In this document: piece by piece, positions 28,714-38,258 of the stretch
Position numbering within the stretch: position 1 is the first letter of the stretch
Layout of the letters: each line of letters opens with the position of its first letter
Origin: Pantoea sp. At-9b
GTDB lineage: Bacteria; Pseudomonadota; Gammaproteobacteria; Enterobacterales; Enterobacteriaceae
DNA length: 64,000 bases
NCBI RefSeq assembly: GCF_000175935.2
Contig: NC_014839.1
Span: 248,001 to 312,000, forward strand
Direction: 5' to 3'
The notes under the pieces: generated by a model
What the model was told of the DNA's origin: nothing
Databases searched by the model: none
Seen by the model: the letters and a program-made list of their open reading frames with translations, nothing else
Made by a program: the position numbers and the translations under genes

Positions 28714-29871
28714 ATGTCACATAATATAAGTATAGGGATCGTGGCTGACTGGTTAGTAGGCTTTGCCGGTGCTGAGCGTGTGATTGCCGAATTTATCCAT
28801 CTATTCCCTTCATCCGAGATTTATTCGGTTGTGGATTTTTTATCAGATGATTCCCGCCATCATTTTCAAGATAAAAAAGCGACAACATCTTTTATTCAGC
28901 GTCTACCTGGAGCTAAAAAAAAGTATCAAACCTATCTACCGCTAATGCCATTAGCCATTGAACAACTTGATGTCACTAAACATGATGTGGTGTTATCCAG
29001 CAGCCATGCTGTGGCCAAAGGGGTGTTGACTGGTCCTGATCAACTTCATATCAGTTATGTTCATTCACCCATCCGTTACGCCTGGGACTTCCAGCATCAA
29101 TACCTGCGTGAATCTGGGTTAGATAAAGGATTTAAGGGTAAGCTTGCTCGTTGGATGCTTCACAATATACGCATGTGGGATTACCGTACGGCGAATGGTG
29201 TTGACCATTTTATCGCTAACTCACACTTTATTGCGCGTCGTATCAAGAAAGTTTATGGCAGGGATGCAGACGTTATCTATCCACCTGTTGATGTTGAACG
29301 CTTCACCTTAAATGAAAAGAAAGATGATTTCTATTTTACAGCCTCGCGGATGGTGCCATACAAGCGTATCGATCTGATTGTTGAAGCTTTTAGTCGTATG
29401 CCAGAAAAGAAATTAGTCGTAATTGGTGATGGTTCTGAGATGGCTAAAATTAAATCTAAGGCAACACCAAACGTTGAAATACTTGGCTACCAGCCGAATG
29501 AGGTAATGGAAGACTACATGAGGCGTGCAAAAGCATTCGTGTTTGCTGCTGAGGAAGACTTTGGCATTACTCCGGTTGAAGCTCAAGCATGTGGCACTCC
29601 GGTAATTGCCTTTGGTAAAGGTGGGGCGTTGGAAACTATTCGTCCTTATGGTGAAGAATATCCGACAGGATTATTCTTCTATGAACAGTCTGCCGCTGCT
29701 ATTGTCGAAGCGGTTGAGAGTTTTGATATTATTGGGCATGACATACTACCAATTGATTGCCGTACCAATGCAACGCGTTTTTCAGCAGAGCGCTTTCGTA
29801 ATGAACTGGACACATACATTAAAAGTAAATGGGAGATGTTCAAACTGAGCAAGGAAGTGGTCTATTCATGA
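28714..29871 (+). CDS. GT4 glycosyltransferase, WbaZ-like (probable mannosyltransferase)
   Basis: 385 residues, GT-B fold. The opening IGIVADWLVGFAGAERVIAE and YVHSPIRYAWDFQHQYL are characteristic of the WbaZ-like mannosyltransferase group. The donor site has FTASRMVPYKRIDLIVEAF and the E-x7-E motif EDFGITPVEAQACGTPVIAF near residue 285. Its position right after manC-manB supports GDP-mannose as donor (inference). AGAGGG ribosome-binding site about 8 bases upstream. Confidence 0.85.
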   Translation: MSHNISIGIVADWLVGFAGAERVIAEFIHLFPSSEIYSVVDFLSDDSRHHFQDKKATTSFIQRLPGAKKKYQTYLPLMPLAIEQLDVTKHDVVLSSSHAVAKGVLTGPDQLHISYVHSPIRYAWDFQHQYLRESGLDKGFKGKLARWMLHNIRMWDYRTANGVDHFIANSHFIARRIKKVYGRDADVIYPPVDVERFTLNEKKDDFYFTASRMVPYKRIDLIVEAFSRMPEKKLVVIGDGSEMAKIKSKATPNVEILGYQPNEVMEDYMRRAKAFVFAAEEDFGITPVEAQACGTPVIAFGKGGALETIRPYGEEYPTGLFFYEQSAAAIVEAVESFDIIGHDILPIDCRTNATRFSAERFRNELDTYIKSKWEMFKLSKEVVYS

Positions 29872-29965
29872 TAGTTACAACAAAATTTGTCGTGTTTCAG
29901 TCTCGACACATCAGGCCACAAAGAAGTTAAACCTGGGTTTAATTTCAAAGAGTAAAGGCATCCTC

Positions 29966-30706
29966 ATGTACCAGACACTATTAGTTGTCGTTTTAAGCGG
30001 TAAGACATACAAAGACTCTGCAACACTTAATTGCCTAATGAATAAGGCATACGTTAATTGTGATCTCATTATTATTAATACAGGGCCTGATGCTTTACAG
30101 TTTGATAAGGATTTTATCCATACTTTGGGCTTCTACGTCAAAAGTATAGATATCAAAGAGTATCTCGATGCTCTCCTGCTCGGCAAAATCTATAATGAAA
30201 TTCTCAATGAGTATTGTGAGATCGAACGATTTGTATTTTTAGATGATGATAGTTTCCTGAATAAAAACTATTTAAACAATCTCGATAGGTTTTATGCAAC
30301 TCACATTGATCTGCAAATTCCTAACATTAGGTCAAAGGAGGATGGTAAAGTCTATTTTCCTATCATCGATGAATCTGTAACTAAGGTAGCAGATGGCATG
30401 CTTATAAGTGCCGCACAAGATATTCGTTCACTTGGGTTTGGCTTGGTCGTTTATCGGTCGGCAATTAATAAGTTCTCAGAAATTCATAAGCTAATTTTCG
30501 ATAATCACTTTTCTTTTTATGATGTTGACAACGGTTTTTTTGGGGAAATTAAACTCCTAAGTGCTGAAAATATCGGCATTAATATTCAGGTGGTCAATAC
30601 ACTGGAACATACTCTCAATTGCAGTAGCGGAATAGATAGTAAATGGCGAGTAATAGAACGTATTAAAGAAGCGATTTTGCCAATAAAATCACACTTTACA
30701 AATTAA
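29966..30706 (+). CDS. Putative GT-A-type glycosyltransferase (weak similarity)
   Basis: 246 residues. A DxD-like motif in FLDDDSFLNKNYLNN near residue 95, a preceding beta-alpha pattern and a downstream FYDVDNGFFGEIKLLSAENI that could be the second acidic region suggest a GT-A (GT2-like) transferase. No strong family signature is visible, and it is shorter than most GT2 enzymes. It lies inside the EPS cluster between a mannosyltransferase-like gene and the initiating transferase, which supports the role. Confidence 0.55.
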   Translation: MYQTLLVVVLSGKTYKDSATLNCLMNKAYVNCDLIIINTGPDALQFDKDFIHTLGFYVKSIDIKEYLDALLLGKIYNEILNEYCEIERFVFLDDDSFLNKNYLNNLDRFYATHIDLQIPNIRSKEDGKVYFPIIDESVTKVADGMLISAAQDIRSLGFGLVVYRSAINKFSEIHKLIFDNHFSFYDVDNGFFGEIKLLSAENIGINIQVVNTLEHTLNCSSGIDSKWRVIERIKEAILPIKSHFTN

Positions 30707-30806
30707 TTAAATCTCATTTTTACTAGCTCACCATAGTTATCACTATGCAACAAGAAGTAGAGATTATTCATTGTTGCTTTTTTTGGCAAGATTCATCTAA
30801 TCATTA

Positions 30807-32291
30807 ATGGATTTATTGGCCGGGTTTAATAATATGACAACACTCCAGCATCGTATACAGATTACCTCAGAGTTTACATACAAAACTCTGCTTACAAAGC
30901 TCTCCTTGGCATTCTCAGATTTACTTTTTATTAATGCAGCATTGTTCATCGCACTAAAACTGATCGACTCAGGGGCTCATTCGATCCTAGCTGATATATC
31001 AGCAAAAGATCTTAATCTGAAAATATTTACTCATATCTGCTTGTCGGTTATCTGTGTTGTTTGGTTTTGGGTACGGTTGCGTCATTTTACCTATCGCAAG
31101 CCATTCTGGTTTGAACTGAAAGAGATATTTCGCACCATTTTTATCTTCTCAGTGATTGATCTTGCAATCACGGCCTTATCACAGTGGCAGATGTCTCGAT
31201 TTGTCTGGGCTTTGACCTGGTTGTTAGCACTAATTGTGATTCCGGTCGGTCGCAGCATTGCTCGTCGGTTACTAAACCATTTTGGTATGTGGAAAAAACA
31301 GACAATTATCATTGGTAGTAATAAGAATGCTCAGGAAGCGTGGAAGGCATTACAAAGTGAAGAAGTTATGGGCTTCGATACCATTGCGTTCTATGACGTG
31401 GATGGTAGCTGCCAACAGTCTAGTATGGCAGGTATTCCGGTATTGAGAAATGAGCAAGACCTTTGGTTGCTGACAAATAATGAAACGCAGTTCATCGTCG
31501 CAGTTGAGACCGAACAAAGTCAGTATCGTGATCAATGGTTAAAAGCCTTGGCAAAACGTAATTGTCGTTCCGTCTCAGTTGTTCCTACGTTGAGAGGTGT
31601 ACCACTTTATGGGACGGATATGGCGTATATTTTCAGCCATGAGGTGATGATTCTTCGTGTGAACAATAACCTGGCAAAACGTACATCACGTTTCCTAAAA
31701 CGCGCGTTTGACCTTTTGGGGGCTCTTTCGATTATAGTTGCATTGTCTCCCGCATTATTGATTCTTGGCTATCTTGTAAGTCGTGACGGAGGTAGTCCAA
31801 TTTATGGTCATGAACGTGTTGGTATGAACGGTCGCAAGTTCAAATGCCTCAAATTTCGCTCGATGATTATTAACTCGAAAGAAGTGTTGGAGGAGGTATT
31901 GCGCACTGATCCTGTTGCAAGAGCTGAGTGGGACAAAGATTTTAAACTTAAGAATGATCCTCGTATCACTAAAGTAGGTCACTTCATCCGTAAAACCAGC
32001 CTTGATGAGCTACCGCAATTGTGGAACGTAGTTCGGGGTGAAATGAGTCTCGTGGGACCACGCCCAGTTATCGAAGATGAACTCAGTCGATACGCTGGAG
32101 ACGTCGATTATTATCTGATGGCTAAGCCAGGGATGACAGGATTGTGGCAGATCAGTGGACGTAATGATGTTGATTATGAAACGCGTGTTTATTTTGACTC
32201 ATGGTATGTTAAGAACTGGTCACTATGGAATGACATCGCGATTCTTTTTAAGACAGTTGGCGTGGTGCTTAAGCGTGACGGTGCCTATTAA
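30807..32291 (+). CDS. Undecaprenyl-phosphate sugar-1-phosphate transferase (WbaP/AmsG-type)
   Basis: 494 residues (ATG 30807; ATG 30834 is equally possible, neither has a good ribosome-binding site). Four N-terminal membrane segments lie within about residues 20-150, a CoA-binding-like central domain follows, then a fifth membrane segment near 302-325. The catalytic Bac_transf domain carries [32 protein letters not shown] and [10 protein letters not shown]. It ends [14 protein letters not shown] like WbaP/AmsG, which transfer galactose-1-P (others glucose-1-P) to undecaprenyl phosphate to start each repeat unit. Unusually it lies near the end, not the start, of the cluster. Confidence 0.9.
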   Translation: MDLLAGFNNMTTLQHRIQITSEFTYKTLLTKLSLAFSDLLFINAALFIALKLIDSGAHSILADISAKDLNLKIFTHICLSVICVVWFWVRLRHFTYRKPFWFELKEIFRTIFIFSVIDLAITALSQWQMSRFVWALTWLLALIVIPVGRSIARRLLNHFGMWKKQTIIIGSNKNAQEAWKALQSEEVMGFDTIAFYDVDGSCQQSSMAGIPVLRNEQDLWLLTNNETQFIVAVETEQSQYRDQWLKALAKRNCRSVSVVPTLRGVPLYGTDMAYIFSHEVMILRVNNNLAKRTSRFLKRAFDLLGALSIIVALSPALLILGYLVSRDGGSPIYGHERVGMNGRKFKCLKFRSMIINSKEVLEEVLRTDPVARAEWDKDFKLKNDPRITKVGHFIRKTSLDELPQLWNVVRGEMSLVGPRPVIEDELSRYAGDVDYYLMAKPGMTGLWQISGRNDVDYETRVYFDSWYVKNWSLWNDIAILFKTVGVVLKRDGAY

Positions 32292-32320
32292 TTTCCTCTT
32301 ATTTATTAAATGGAGTTAAT

Positions 32321-32845
32321 ATGATAAAGATCAACTCTGTCATCACACACTTACAGAATAAGTTTATCGAATGTGCAATAGAGAAACTATCTAGAAATAT
32401 GCCTTGCAATAAGTTGAGTTTGTTTGTCTGTGATATTCATCATTTCCTTCTGGCTTTGACTCGAGGGGATATAAATTCTAGGTCTAAAAATGTTGTGTTA
32501 GTTTACAACAATGATCTTGAAGTATTCATACTACAGTCAATTTGCGATGTATCTTTCGTAGCACTCGATGTTCGGACACAAGATGTCTTCGATTATTTTC
32601 AAGGGTGTAAAGTATTCAAGAAAGTAAAACCTTTTAAACAGAAGGAAGATAATGCAAGAATGCGAGTTTTTTTGCTTATTTTGCGAGGTTGGGATGATGA
32701 TCGAATTTGTCAAACGTTACTGATAACAATGAAAAAACTTCGAGAGTATAAGTCCCAGCTAACTTATACCTTCTTTGAAAAGAGAAGAAATCTTTTTTAC
32801 TTGACTCTAAACGGGTTTTTGCAAAGAGATGTTTTGGCAGCTTAA
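32321..32845 (+). CDS. Small LuxR-like HTH protein downstream of the EPS genes
   Basis: 174 residues. A degenerate LuxR-type HTH lies near residues 108-160: MRVFLLILRGWDDDRICQTL then LITMKKLREYKSQLTYTFFE, matching the spacing of the LuxR four-helix unit but with the LTPRE start replaced by DNARM. The N-terminal half has no recognised domain. TGGAGT precedes the start. Together with the LuxR-type protein at the head of the cluster it brackets the EPS genes, suggesting a regulator; the assignment is tentative. Confidence 0.55.
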   Translation: MIKINSVITHLQNKFIECAIEKLSRNMPCNKLSLFVCDIHHFLLALTRGDINSRSKNVVLVYNNDLEVFILQSICDVSFVALDVRTQDVFDYFQGCKVFKKVKPFKQKEDNARMRVFLLILRGWDDDRICQTLLITMKKLREYKSQLTYTFFEKRRNLFYLTLNGFLQRDVLAA

Positions 32846-33075
32846 TTTTTAATATGGTGAGTATAGGCCTGATACGTTTAGTGAGCTATTGATATGGTGC
32901 TTTGTTATGGCGCTTTATGTCGTAAAATTTCAATCAGATGAATGTAAAGATATTCGATCAGGCTATACACCATAAAATTAATAAAGTGGTTTAATTAATG
33001 TATTGTTTGTATATGCAATCTAGATTTTCAGGATAAAACGCTGTAAAAAACGAAATCTAAGAGGTGGGTCTTTTC

Positions 33076-34086
33076 ATGCCGAATAAAAAAATTAATTATA
33101 TACATTGTATTCGAGGTATTGCTATATTTTTCATCGTCACAACGCATTGCAATTTATTCACAACTGATGATGGTATTTTAGCCCGAATATGGAGTGAATT
33201 TTTAAGGGAATGGACTGCGATTTTCCTCCTGATCTCTGGATTTTTATTTCAATATTTATTACCTCGGTATGAAGTAAAAAAATTTTACGCCAGTAAGTTA
33301 AAAAATGTAATCCTTCCATATTTAATAATTTCTATCCCTGCAATTAGTATTTATATTTTTGGTTTGAAGAAAGAACATAACTGGCTTGATATTAATGAGT
33401 TGATGCAACATTCTATTATTTATATCTTAATGTTATTCTATGCTACAGGGGCACATCTGGGGCCATTGTGGTTTATCCCAATGCTTTCCCTGATTTTTCT
33501 TAGCTCAATTCCGTTAAAAATGCTGGGAGAGAATAGAAGAAATCTTTTATATGCAGCGGTGTTTTCTGTCGTTGTGATTCTTTTCACTTCACGACCAGTT
33601 GGTGACTCTAATTCTTTCTTGGCATATATTCACTTCCTTCCTGTATATGTTTTGGGTATGTTTATATGCGAGTATAGAGATACTTTGATTGAAAATAAGA
33701 ATAAGTGGTATTTTCTTTTCGCTTTTTTAGTACTGTTTGGTATTCGTGTGTTTTTTGACGTTACACCAAGTCTTTCAGTATTATCGAAGATTTTTTTATT
33801 TCTTTTTTTATGTATTACTCTTTCCTCAATTAATATGCCATATGTGACCACGCCATTGTCATGGTTGGCTACGTCAAGTTTCGCTATTTATTTTCTTCAT
33901 GGGTATTTTGTTGGTTTTCTTAGGAAGAAGATTGAACTCATTAACTCTTATTCTTTAGGCTCGAGTGTCATAATTGAAGTTCTAATTAGTGCCATTTTTT
34001 CTATATTAATCATATCCATAATATCCTTTTGCGTGTATGCATTGAAAAAAACACGTGTTAACACACGTTTGATACTTGGCTCTTGA
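33076..34086 (+). CDS. Acyltransferase-3 family membrane O-acyltransferase
   Basis: 336 residues from ATG 33076 (GAGG upstream; GTG 33064 is in frame too). The family opening is YIHCIRGIAIFFIVTTHCNL with the R-x10-H pattern near residues 12-25, followed by about ten membrane segments, GHLGPLWFIPMLS-like text near residue 130 (AHLGPLWFIPMLSLIFL) and a C-terminal FAIYFLHGYFVGFLRKK. These enzymes O-acetylate or otherwise acylate exported sugars at the inner membrane. It is very AT-rich and probably the last EPS-modifying gene. Confidence 0.85.
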   Translation: MPNKKINYIHCIRGIAIFFIVTTHCNLFTTDDGILARIWSEFLREWTAIFLLISGFLFQYLLPRYEVKKFYASKLKNVILPYLIISIPAISIYIFGLKKEHNWLDINELMQHSIIYILMLFYATGAHLGPLWFIPMLSLIFLSSIPLKMLGENRRNLLYAAVFSVVVILFTSRPVGDSNSFLAYIHFLPVYVLGMFICEYRDTLIENKNKWYFLFAFLVLFGIRVFFDVTPSLSVLSKIFLFLFLCITLSSINMPYVTTPLSWLATSSFAIYFLHGYFVGFLRKKIELINSYSLGSSVIIEVLISAIFSILIISIISFCVYALKKTRVNTRLILGS

Positions 34087-34110
34087 TTAAGACCTGTAAA
34101 TGTTGGAATA

Positions 34111-34153
34111 TGATGCCATGCTGCTGTATCAGATACATAACAGCATGGCATCA
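34111..34153. repeat. 13-bp perfect inverted repeat between convergent genes
   Basis: TGATGCCATGCTG (34111-34123) and CAGCATGGCATCA (34141-34153), with the loop itself containing GTATC/GATAC. It would form a long stable hairpin between the convergent acyltransferase and isomerase genes. It lacks a T-run on either side, so it may be a bidirectional stem-type terminator or an mRNA 3'-end stabiliser. Confidence 0.6.
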
Positions 34154-34204
34154 AAACAAAAAGTGCTTAGGCTATGTTTCATCATTCACAAAATAAACTC
34201 GTCG

Positions 34205-35197
34205 TCACTCCTCAATCACCGTCAGCAACGCATTCTGAATAATCCTCTGCGCCAGCAACGGGTTCTGTTCCGCTTGCGCAGCCTGCAATCCTGCAATATC
34301 CAGCTTATCCAACGCACGATACACATGCTTCAGGAAGTGAATCGACAGGTTAGCCGCTTCCACATTATCCTCACGGAACGGGAACTGATCCAATTGCCAG
34401 ACTCCCTCCCAGTTATTGATCTTCAGTACGTAAAAGAACTCGAAGATCTCCGTCATATGTACCGTTCCCACCACCAGGTCATCATCCCAGCCGCGCAGGT
34501 TGTCGTTTACATCCATGCCGAACAAGCGATCATGATCGATAATCAGCTGCGCGGAACCAGCAGGTGACTCGCCGGCAAATAATGCATGCCCAAAGTCCAG
34601 CAGAATACCGACATTATCCAGCCCCATTTCCTCAATACCCAATAGCGTCCTCGCTGCGGAATCCCATGTCATTTTGACCCGTGGCTCGCGGGGTTTGTAC
34701 TCTATGGCAAATTTTACGTCCGGATTGGCGCTGGCAAGTTCGCGCATGCCATCAACCGCCAGCCGCCAGAGATTTTTGTGGTCGACTTGGAATGGATAAT
34801 CCCAACCATCCTGACCTGGCCATACCTTGACATAGTTAGCCCCCAACTCACGCACCACGCTGGCTGCTTCATGCATCAGATCAAATGCCTGCTTGCGTAG
34901 TACCGGGTCCGGGTTAGTAAACGCTCCCCGAGAAAAACGACGTAAGTAGATCTCCGGGGTAACACCGATGGCTTTCAAACCCGCCGCAGCCAACGCCTGT
35001 TTGACATCACTGACGCTGACTCCCTCAGTGAAGGGATAGGGAACGTCAACATATGAAAGGTCTTCGACGGTGCCAGCGATGCGGATTTGCTCCAGCGTGC
35101 TCAGGGCCGGGCCATAACCATCGACTGCATAACGGTCAACATAGTTTGCGAAGTGCCACAAGCCCGCGCCGAATTTTGGGTAGTTCCAGGTACTCAT
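34205..35197 (-). CDS. Xylose-isomerase-like TIM-barrel sugar isomerase/epimerase
   Basis: 330 residues; AAGGAGAAC precedes the ATG at a good distance. The AP-endonuclease-2/xylose-isomerase-like barrel is seen in [59 protein letters not shown] (Glu metal ligand near residue 172) and [17 protein letters not shown], with MDVNDN and H-containing strands supplying the other ligands. Such proteins isomerise or epimerise ketoses or sugar acids. It is a single gene with a palindromic operator-like site upstream; substrate unknown. Confidence 0.8.
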   Translation of the reverse strand: MSTWNYPKFGAGLWHFANYVDRYAVDGYGPALSTLEQIRIAGTVEDLSYVDVPYPFTEGVSVSDVKQALAAAGLKAIGVTPEIYLRRFSRGAFTNPDPVLRKQAFDLMHEAASVVRELGANYVKVWPGQDGWDYPFQVDHKNLWRLAVDGMRELASANPDVKFAIEYKPREPRVKMTWDSAARTLLGIEEMGLDNVGILLDFGHALFAGESPAGSAQLIIDHDRLFGMDVNDNLRGWDDDLVVGTVHMTEIFEFFYVLKINNWEGVWQLDQFPFREDNVEAANLSIHFLKHVYRALDKLDIAGLQAAQAEQNPLLAQRIIQNALLTVIEE

Positions 35198-35273
35198 AAG
35201 ATGTTCTCCTTAAACCTTCGAATGATCATGTTGAGAGATTCGCTACGAATACGGATGTCAGTAACTCATTGTG

Positions 35274-35309
35274 ATAGAATATATATTCAAGTATGGTTAT
35301 ATATTCTAT
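35274..35309. promoter_or_regulatory. Operator-like perfect 12-bp inverted repeat upstream of the isomerase gene
   Basis: ATAGAATATATA (35274-35285) and TATATATTCTAT (35298-35309) are perfect inverted arms with a 12-bp spacer; GAATATATATTC (35277-35288) is also a palindrome on its own. It lies about 80-115 bp upstream of the isomerase start in the 302-bp gap that also holds the 3' flank of pckA. A weak GC hairpin near 35461-35486 may terminate pckA. Confidence 0.5.
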
Positions 35310-35499
35310 TGTGCGAGTGTTGTGTGGTTTTCATCCACTCTTAAAGGCTGAAATTGCAGCGAGAATCACAAAAAAACTGTGTTCAGTCAGGGTCAGTGAA
35401 TGAGGAGAAATCGAAGGAGGGGTAAATCAGAAGCTTATTGGATACCTGAAGATAAAGCAGATGCCCGCCACTGCCTGAACAATGACGGGTATCGTTTGG

Positions 35500-37119
35500 T
35501 TATGCTGCGTTTGGTCCCGCCAGTGCAATGCGTTTCCCTTCCGGGGTCCCGGTATACTGGCTGAAGTTCGTCACAAACAGTCGCGCCAGTTTTTCCGCTT
35601 CTTCCTGCCATTGTTCCGCGTTAGCCCAGCCGTTGCGCGGATCCAGCAGACGTGACTCGACTTGCGGCACCTCGTCCGGGATCAACAGGCCGAACACCGG
35701 CACCGTGTTATCACCCAATACAATGCTGTCATCAAGAATGCCACGAATGATATTACGTGTATCACGCAGGGAAAGGCGTTTACCCTCACCATTCCAGCCG
35801 GTATTCACCAACCAGGCTTCAGCCCCGCTTTCCGCCATTTTCTCTGCCAGCACTTCGGCATATTGCGTTGGATGCAGCATCAGGAACGCAGCACCATAGC
35901 AGGCAGAAAAGGTGGGCGTAGGCTGGGTAATGCCGCGTTCTGTTCCGGCCAGTTTAGAGGTAAATCCTGATAGGAAATGATATTTCATCTGATCAGTAGT
36001 CAGGCGTGATACCGGAGGTAATACACCAAAGGCGTCAGCCGCGAGGAAAATCACTTTAGACGGATTGCCCGCGCGTGATACCGGCTTGACGATATTCTCA
36101 ATATGCGCCAGCGGGTAAGAGACGCGAGTGTTCTCGGTCTTGCTGCCGTCCGCATAATCCACCGAACCGTCATCTAGCACCACCACGTTTTCCAGCAGCG
36201 CATCCCGACGAATCGCACGGTAAATTTCTGGCTCTGCCGCTTCGCTCAAATTGATGGTTTTGGCGTAGCAGCCACCTTCAAAGTTAAATACGCCTTCGTT
36301 GTCCCAGCCATGTTCATCGTCACCGATCAGTTCACGTTGAGGATCGGTGGAAAGGGTGGTTTTGCCGGTGCCGGACAGACCAAAGAACAACGCCACATCA
36401 TCTGCCACACCCCGGTTGGCGGAACAGTGCATGGAGGCGATGCCTCGCTGCGGCAGAAAATAGTTCATCACTGAGAACAGACCTTTCTTCATCTCGCCGC
36501 CATACCAGGTGCCGCCGATTAGCTGCATCTTTTCAGTCAGGTTAAACGCGACGAAATTCTCAGAGTTCAGACCCTGTGCTTGCCAGTTAGGATTAGTGCA
36601 TTTTGACCCGTTCATCACAATAAAATCAGGGTCGAAATTTGCCAACTCATCAGCCAGTGGAGGAATAAACATGTTTTTTACGAAGTGGGCCTGCCAGGCA
36701 ACTTCGGTGATAAAGCGCACCGCTAGCCGTGAATCGTTACTGGCACCACACCAGGCATCTACCACGTAAAGTTGCTTGCCAGATAGTTGGTTCGAGACAA
36801 GATGACGCAGTTCAGCCCACACCGACGGCGCAAGTGGCTTGTTATCATTACGGCCAGTCCCAGCATCAGACCACCAAACGGTATCTCTGGTTAGCTCATC
36901 ACGGACAATATATTTGTCCTTCGGCGAACGACCGGTAAATTCACCGGTATCGACTGCTACCGCGCCAGAAGCAGCCATGATACCGCGCTCATAGCCGCTT
37001 AACGCTGCCGAGGTTTCATGTTCGATGAGCAGGTCATACTCGGGGTTGTAGATCACTTCGCTCACGTTGGTGATCCCTAAATCTGACAGGGCTGTGTTAA
37101 TCTTCTCTGAGCTGTACAT
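35500..37119 (-). CDS. pckA: Phosphoenolpyruvate carboxykinase (ATP), accessory copy
   Basis: 539 residues from ATG 37119 (AGG upstream), matching the 540-residue E. coli enzyme; the frame stays open 15 codons further upstream but without support. The kinase-1a P-loop is [14 protein letters not shown] near residue 248, the metal site is [20 protein letters not shown] near 264, and the PEPCK signature and [16 protein letters not shown] are intact. It converts oxaloacetate and ATP to PEP, CO2 and ADP for gluconeogenesis. A plasmid-borne copy next to a divergent LysR gene suggests specialised regulation. Confidence 0.95.
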   Translation of the reverse strand: MYSSEKINTALSDLGITNVSEVIYNPEYDLLIEHETSAALSGYERGIMAASGAVAVDTGEFTGRSPKDKYIVRDELTRDTVWWSDAGTGRNDNKPLAPSVWAELRHLVSNQLSGKQLYVVDAWCGASNDSRLAVRFITEVAWQAHFVKNMFIPPLADELANFDPDFIVMNGSKCTNPNWQAQGLNSENFVAFNLTEKMQLIGGTWYGGEMKKGLFSVMNYFLPQRGIASMHCSANRGVADDVALFFGLSGTGKTTLSTDPQRELIGDDEHGWDNEGVFNFEGGCYAKTINLSEAAEPEIYRAIRRDALLENVVVLDDGSVDYADGSKTENTRVSYPLAHIENIVKPVSRAGNPSKVIFLAADAFGVLPPVSRLTTDQMKYHFLSGFTSKLAGTERGITQPTPTFSACYGAAFLMLHPTQYAEVLAEKMAESGAEAWLVNTGWNGEGKRLSLRDTRNIIRGILDDSIVLGDNTVPVFGLLIPDEVPQVESRLLDPRNGWANAEQWQEEAEKLARLFVTNFSQYTGTPEGKRIALAGPNAA

Positions 37120-37259
37120 GTTATACCTGACTGATTGCTGGCTGAATATTGGGCTGCATAGCACTGCGGCCGTTAGTTTGTTTGACAGTTAACTGAGCTG
37201 TTAATGAAATAGCGATGTTCAGTTATGCAACTGTTCTGGATACTAGCACCAACATTCAG

Positions 37260-37305
37260 ATGCATTGATTGCATAATTTCTATGTGCCATGCATACTTTG
37301 CATGG
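37260..37305. promoter_or_regulatory. Two ATGCA-N5-TGCAT operators between pckA and the LysR gene
   Basis: ATGCATTGATTGCAT (37260-37274) and ATGCATACTTTGCAT (37289-37303) share the same arms and 5-bp spacer, 29 bp apart; the second extends to CCATGCA/TGCATGG. Both fit the LysR T-N11-A rule and lie in the divergent intergenic region. The second covers the ATG at 37289, so that codon is probably not the start. Confidence 0.6.
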
Positions 37306-37321
37306 AGGAAGTCAGTGTTTT

Positions 37322-38230
37322 GTGAGAATCAGCGCGATGGTCAGTAATCTGGAAGTGAAGTGGTTTTATGATGTTATCGCTCTGGAAGAGACCCGGAGCT
37401 TCACGTTAGCGGCTGAAAAGCGCAACATTTCCCAGTCCTCATTCAGCCGCCGTATTCAGTCGCTGGAATCGGCGATTGGCTTTGCGATTTTTGATCGCAG
37501 TGTAAATCCGTTGCAGCTTACCCGCCAGGGCAAAAGTTTTGTCAGCTATGCGCGCAATATGCTGGATGATATGGATTACCAGCTGAATCGGATTCAAGGG
37601 CTGGATAATTTCCGCCAAAGTATCAAGTTTGATGCCGCCCCCTCACTGTCTGTTTTGTTACTTCCCACCTTGATTGCCGGTTTTGCCGACAGTGCTGAAA
37701 GGATTCATTACGTCGAGTCGATCAACGTGGATGAGGCGGTATATAATCTCAAAGAAGGCAAAAGCGATTTTATTCTGACCTTCTACAACGAAGAGTTTAT
37801 GAATTATCCGTTTATCCACCACAAAATCTTTGATTCATTTTTGCATCTGGTTTCTCCCTGTGATGTCGATGGCAGGCCGCTGTTTAGCCTTAATCAGGGC
37901 GGGTTGCCCTTGATGAAATATGCCAACGACAGTTATATGGGACGTCAGGTGAATCAGGTGATTGATAAAATCCCCGACAATACGTTTACGCTCAGCTTTG
38001 TCTCCTCGATGAGCGAGCTGCTTAAGCGGATGATTGTTAACGGACATGGGGTGGGGTGGTTGCCGCAATATTCGATTCAGCGTGAACTGCGTGAAGGCAA
38101 GCTGATGATTCTGGATGGTACGCTGTCGTTACCGATTTCGGCCTATGTGTATCGTTCAGGAGCGCGACTGAATCTGGCGGCGGAGCGTTTCTGGCAACAT
38201 ATTAAATCGCAGAATATCCGCCTGGTGTAG
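37322..38230 (+). CDS. LysR-family regulator divergent from pckA
   Basis: About 302 residues from GTG 37322 (GGAGGA 12 bases upstream); ATG 37337 is the alternative and ATG 37289 lies inside the operator. The winged HTH is clear: EETRSFTLAAEKRNISQSSF then SRRIQSLESAIGFAIFDR. The effector domain follows from about residue 100, with MSELLKRMIVNGHGVGWLPQ near 240. It probably controls pckA and itself through the paired inverted repeats. Confidence 0.85.
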   Translation: MRISAMVSNLEVKWFYDVIALEETRSFTLAAEKRNISQSSFSRRIQSLESAIGFAIFDRSVNPLQLTRQGKSFVSYARNMLDDMDYQLNRIQGLDNFRQSIKFDAAPSLSVLLLPTLIAGFADSAERIHYVESINVDEAVYNLKEGKSDFILTFYNEEFMNYPFIHHKIFDSFLHLVSPCDVDGRPLFSLNQGGLPLMKYANDSYMGRQVNQVIDKIPDNTFTLSFVSSMSELLKRMIVNGHGVGWLPQYSIQRELREGKLMILDGTLSLPISAYVYRSGARLNLAAERFWQHIKSQNIRLV

Positions 38231-38258
38231 CGGCGCAATTTTTTGCGCCGCCCATTCG

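Noticed and set aside
34100..34567. 155-codon plus-strand frame
   Set aside because: Mostly antisense to the isomerase gene 34205-35197, which has clear family motifs; the rest covers the intergenic hairpin.
37289..37321. Longer start of the LysR gene at ATG 37289
   Set aside because: The ATG lies inside a likely operator and the GGAGGA ribosome-binding site is downstream of it.
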